Source of the DNA: Bugula neritina
Taxonomy: Eukaryota > Bryozoa > Gymnolaemata > Cheilostomatida > Bugulidae
Direction: 5' to 3'
Length of the DNA: 64,000 nucleotides
Assembly (NCBI GenBank): GCA_964035545.1
Contig: OZ037766.1
Coordinates: 31,999,773-32,063,772 of the forward strand
The position numbers and the translations under genes are program-made. The notes beneath the pieces are model-generated. The model worked only from the letters and a program-made list of their open reading frames with translations. It ran no database searches and was not told the DNA's origin. How positions within the stretch are numbered: the first letter of the stretch is position 1; each line of letters begins with the position of its first letter. This document shows, one piece after another, positions 61,401 to 64,000 of the stretch.

Positions 61401-63704
61401 ACACAAAATATTAAAAGCAGATACTAACTTGCAGTTTCTTGCATAACAATAGTAAATATTGATTACATGAGAATTTATCTGTTCATTAACTAATTCAAGC
61501 AAAAACATTAGAGCCGAGCCAAGTGAAAATCTTTCACTCTGGATCTGCTAGCAATAATGAGTCAGTGTTTAAATTAAACTGTATTTTTCAACAGCTTGCA
61601 GGAGTTACCTGTTTTCTATGATGCTGACGTAATGCTCAATCTGATCCTGGTCCTCCGCTGCCGAAGAGTGGTAGAAGAAGACGTGGTAGTGGTCGTCTGA
61701 TTCAAGAGGAGGAGGCTCGTCAAGGATACCTTGATCCTCTGGCACCTGGGACACATTGTCTTCTGAGTCGCTACCTATAGATGAGTTATAGCAGATGTAA
61801 ACTGCAGATGTATGAGTCATAGCAGGTATAACCTGCAGAAGTCCGATCCATAGTTGCAGAAGTTGGTCAGTATCAATCAGTGAGTCAGAAAATAGATTTC
61901 ATGCATGCATGTATTAACTGTGACAGCAGATAATCTTTGCAGCAGTGTTAACTGAAAGTCACAAAATATGTACAAAAACTAAGTTAGTATCTGGCAATGA
62001 CTTGCAAAAAAGATAGACCACAAAAAGTAAGTCAATAGTTAACAATAAGTCATAGAAAGTTTTAGTAAAAAGTCATTTTTTCAATACTTTGTTTTGCTTC
62101 TGAGTATAACCAAGTGGTTGTGGGAAGCAGACATAGAACAAGTGGCTAGTTGAATGAAGTTTTCTCACCACAACCCAGATGGGCTCAAGACTCGCCAGTT
62201 TCACTATAGCTTTATCTAGTTTATACTGACTTCAGCACTACACATCTAGAGCGCATGATTTTACCTACTCTACACACTACAACTTTTATCATGTAAGTAC
62301 ATCTACACACGTGCATGAAAGTTTGGCACGACAATTTCACACTCTGTAGAAGGCAAATGTGCATACTTTACATCTACACATTTTCTAAACATTGTGGATC
62401 TGTTAGTTACCACAAAACAAATCTCTATTCTAGAACACAGCGTACAGCAAACAGTGTTGTCACCATAGCCAGACAACAAAGAGGCAACACACCAACACGT
62501 GTCTATCTTTTGATTTCATTAGAGGCTATAGTTGTTTTCTTACTGCCACGTACAGATTATACTTTCTATGACAAGCCAGAACTTCTTAAAGAGTCGGTTT
62601 AGTTAAATTTTTTCAGTGACAATTCCTTAGAGTGTAATAGGATATTAAGGTATAGGTGGGAGGGGGGGGGGGGTCTTGGTAGTGCAGGTGGTGTTAGTAA
62701 ATGAACAGTTCAAATCTGTTCATGTGTAGATGTAAATTAAATACAACATTTAAATATTAGCTTCTATCTACCACAGTGTAGGGCCGTGTTACTATAATTG
62801 GAATAATACTAAATATATAATAGAAACCTTCACTTTCGCTTTCCTCTGTTTCTTCTGTAAATGAATAATCAATATGATTTTAGATAGGGCATGCACAAAC
62901 TAGAAAGCACAGGCTAATAAACCAGACCAGACATAGAAAACTTGGTTATGCTGCTGTCAATAAGTAAATAATGCAAAAGGGTATTAACATTTCTGTTTTC
63001 TACTTGTAATTGGAGCTAACAATTTACTTGTCTCAGACTGATTGAATAGAATTAGTCCGACTACTAATCCAGTATTATAAAATTAACTTTTGCAGACAAG
63101 CACTCTAATTAATGACAGAATTGCTAATTAGAGAGGTGGAATAAGTAAATACAGGTAAAATGAGTTGAAATCACCTGATTTCTAGGACAGAAAATGTTAA
63201 TACGTTTGCATTACTTCTACCTTCATTACTTTATATTCCATGCTTTAATGAGACAAAGAGAAAACACACTCAAAACGTTGTCCCTACTATGGTAGGAAAA
63301 ATGTCACACATGGTAGGAAAAGTGTCACACGGGATTGATGTCACAGGACGTTATGCTAGTACACAATGACATATATACATATAAATTACACATAGCTGGT
63401 GTTACTGCTTCTTATTGCACTATTGTCACAGCATTGCTGCTGCTACTGCTACTGCTGCTGCTGCACCAACAAAAATTTTGCCATGCTTTGAAAGCTAAAT
63501 TTTTTATTCGCTTCTTGCTAAACGGGTTGTATGTTACTGCAATAACAAATTACAAACTTATACTTTTTACCAAGACACTTATATTGAAATAATGTAGCCT
63601 GTGAGTTGGACAGTATACTTACAACTCTGGCCATCTCCTTCATACCCCCAATCCAACTGAAAATTGTCCCACGGAGTCTGCTCAATTTGGCTCATATTTG
63701 GCAT
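58422..63704 (-). CDS. Small TIR-domain protein (3' partial)
   Basis: Exons on the minus strand: 63704-63623, 61774-61609, 58856-58679 and 58557-58422, phases closing to 187 residues; the last exon is not identified. After an acidic leader (residues 1-55) a TIR-like domain runs from HYHVFFYHSS (box 1, as in YDAFISYS) through LKVLTSEKDFKTD (BB-loop position) and SRRTVLHCTQEFMESDYANY to RQKVILLVGPDIELP and the final helix DADCFERLTHILLA. The BB loop lacks the usual RDxxPG. Glu133 in DYANYES sits where TIR domains have the conserved Glu after W/Y (the catalytic Glu in SARM1-type NADases), so activity is possible but unproven. No death domain, LRR or transmembrane part is present in what is seen. 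It is likely a cytosolic TIR adaptor or enzyme of innate immunity, of a kind expanded in many invertebrates. Confidence 0.75.
58890..59042. repeat. Palindromic AT tract (TATATTATATAATATA)
   Basis: Almost only A and T, made of self-complementary TATTATATAATA blocks that can form cruciforms. It lies in the TIR gene intron directly upstream of the exon starting at 58856. Confidence 0.9.
59043..61608 (-). other. TIR gene intron, main part
   Basis: About 2.6 kb holding the CCAATCACA array at 59753-59944 (separate entry). A frame at 60956-61141 (-) is strongly hydrophobic but has no ATG. Nothing else could be supported. Confidence 0.6.
59753..59944. repeat. 36-bp CCAATCACA array, five copies
   Basis: Units CCAATCACAAGCTGTATTCT followed by ATATCAGCTAATATTA, with each copy carrying a CCAAT box at regular spacing. 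In the TIR intron. Confidence 0.9.
62658..62673. repeat. Poly-G run
   Basis: About 12 G in a row within GGGAGGGGGGGGGGGG in the TIR gene intron 1. Short, and length is prone to sequencing error. Confidence 0.8.
62828..62854 (-). other. Possible 27-nt microexon of the TIR gene
   Basis: A CAG acceptor and a GT donor frame exactly 27 nucleotides. Read in the phase of the next exon it gives ETEESESE before the GSDSEDN of that exon, the same acidic style. Joined to the exon ending at 63623, however, the first codon becomes T|AA, a stop. It may be a poison microexon, belong to another first exon beyond the window, or be chance. Confidence 0.35.
63432..63463. repeat. CTG/CTA trinucleotide repeat
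   Basis: About ten triplets, GCTGCTGCTACTGCTACTGC and on, in the TIR gene intron 1. On the minus strand it is a CAG run. It explains the poly-leucine open frame there. Confidence 0.9.
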
Positions 63705-64000
63705 TCATTCGTAATCCTGACTATTTGAAGTATACTCTTAATGTACTACCCTAGTACACCGACTGAGATATAATACTGATAATACTACTTAATTCTGGCT
63801 ATAAAATACTCATTAGTGCAGTAATAAAGTATCTCAGCAGAAATCAGCTTCTTAGCAAAAGTCTGCTGTGTAAAGCTGCCGGACACATGGAATTCGTGCT
63901 GTTTTGTACCCTTTGAAAGGAACTCATTGACCTACTAATGCAATTCACTGCTTGGAATAATTTACTTGTAATTCCTTTAAATAAATCACACCGATATCAC
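63705..64000. other. Upstream flank of the TIR gene
   Basis: Should contain the 5' UTR and promoter of the TIR gene on the minus strand. No motif I can name; no coding exon seen. Confidence 0.5.

Noticed and set aside
63335-63592. Frame with a poly-leucine stretch, resembling a signal peptide
   Set aside because: The leucines come from a CTG/CTA microsatellite in an intron.

Overview
This window is nuclear DNA from an invertebrate animal. The evidence is phase-consistent GT/AG introns, metazoan gene families (a FAT-like cadherin tail, an ELF/E74 ETS factor, a DEG/ENaC channel, a TIR protein, TMEM268- and COMMD8-like genes), a tRNA-derived SINE, AT-rich intergenic DNA and very many minisatellites. 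A spiralian such as a bryozoan or mollusc is my guess; the sequence alone does not settle it.

Layout: 910-1929 (+) holds the last three exons of a FAT-like cadherin, ending in a PDZ-ligand-like tail. Convergent to it is COMMD8 (2895-4701, -). Then come an ELF/E74-type ETS transcription factor (6223-16481, -, with a 7.2-kb first intron), an intergenic stretch, and the elongation factor IWS1 (21239-27455, -, 12 coding exons). Next are a DEG/ENaC-ASIC-type sodium channel (29801-37540, -, 12 coding exons) and GPALPP1 (40284-43043, -). Head to head with GPALPP1 is the proteasome lid subunit PSMD7/Rpn8 (44701-47096, +). A TMEM268-like membrane protein with two alternative first exons (47571-56030, -) converges on PSMD7. 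A small TIR-domain gene (58422-63704, -) closes the window. I rebuilt every CDS exon by exon; the splice phases close, giving predicted proteins of about 601 (ELF), 660 (IWS1), 528 (channel), 264 (GPALPP1), 327 (PSMD7) and 506/467 (TMEM268-like) residues. The FAT gene is cut off at its 5' side, and the last exons of COMMD8 and the TIR gene are uncertain or missing.

The genes are mostly unrelated in function: IWS1 and ELF act in transcription, PSMD7 in the proteasome, and the channel, TMEM268-like protein and cadherin at membranes. I see no operon-like or pathway cluster. What stands out is the relation of minisatellites to introns. Several introns are almost wholly tandem array (25320-25807, 31126-31740, 33765-35052, 36834-37044). 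In two genes, IWS1 (23229-23666) and the channel (37283-37482), the array begins at an exon end and repeats the exon's own 5' splice site in units of 33 and 24 bp. Both lengths are multiples of three, so use of a downstream copy would add 11- or 8-residue modules in frame. This is the strongest candidate here for something not described before.
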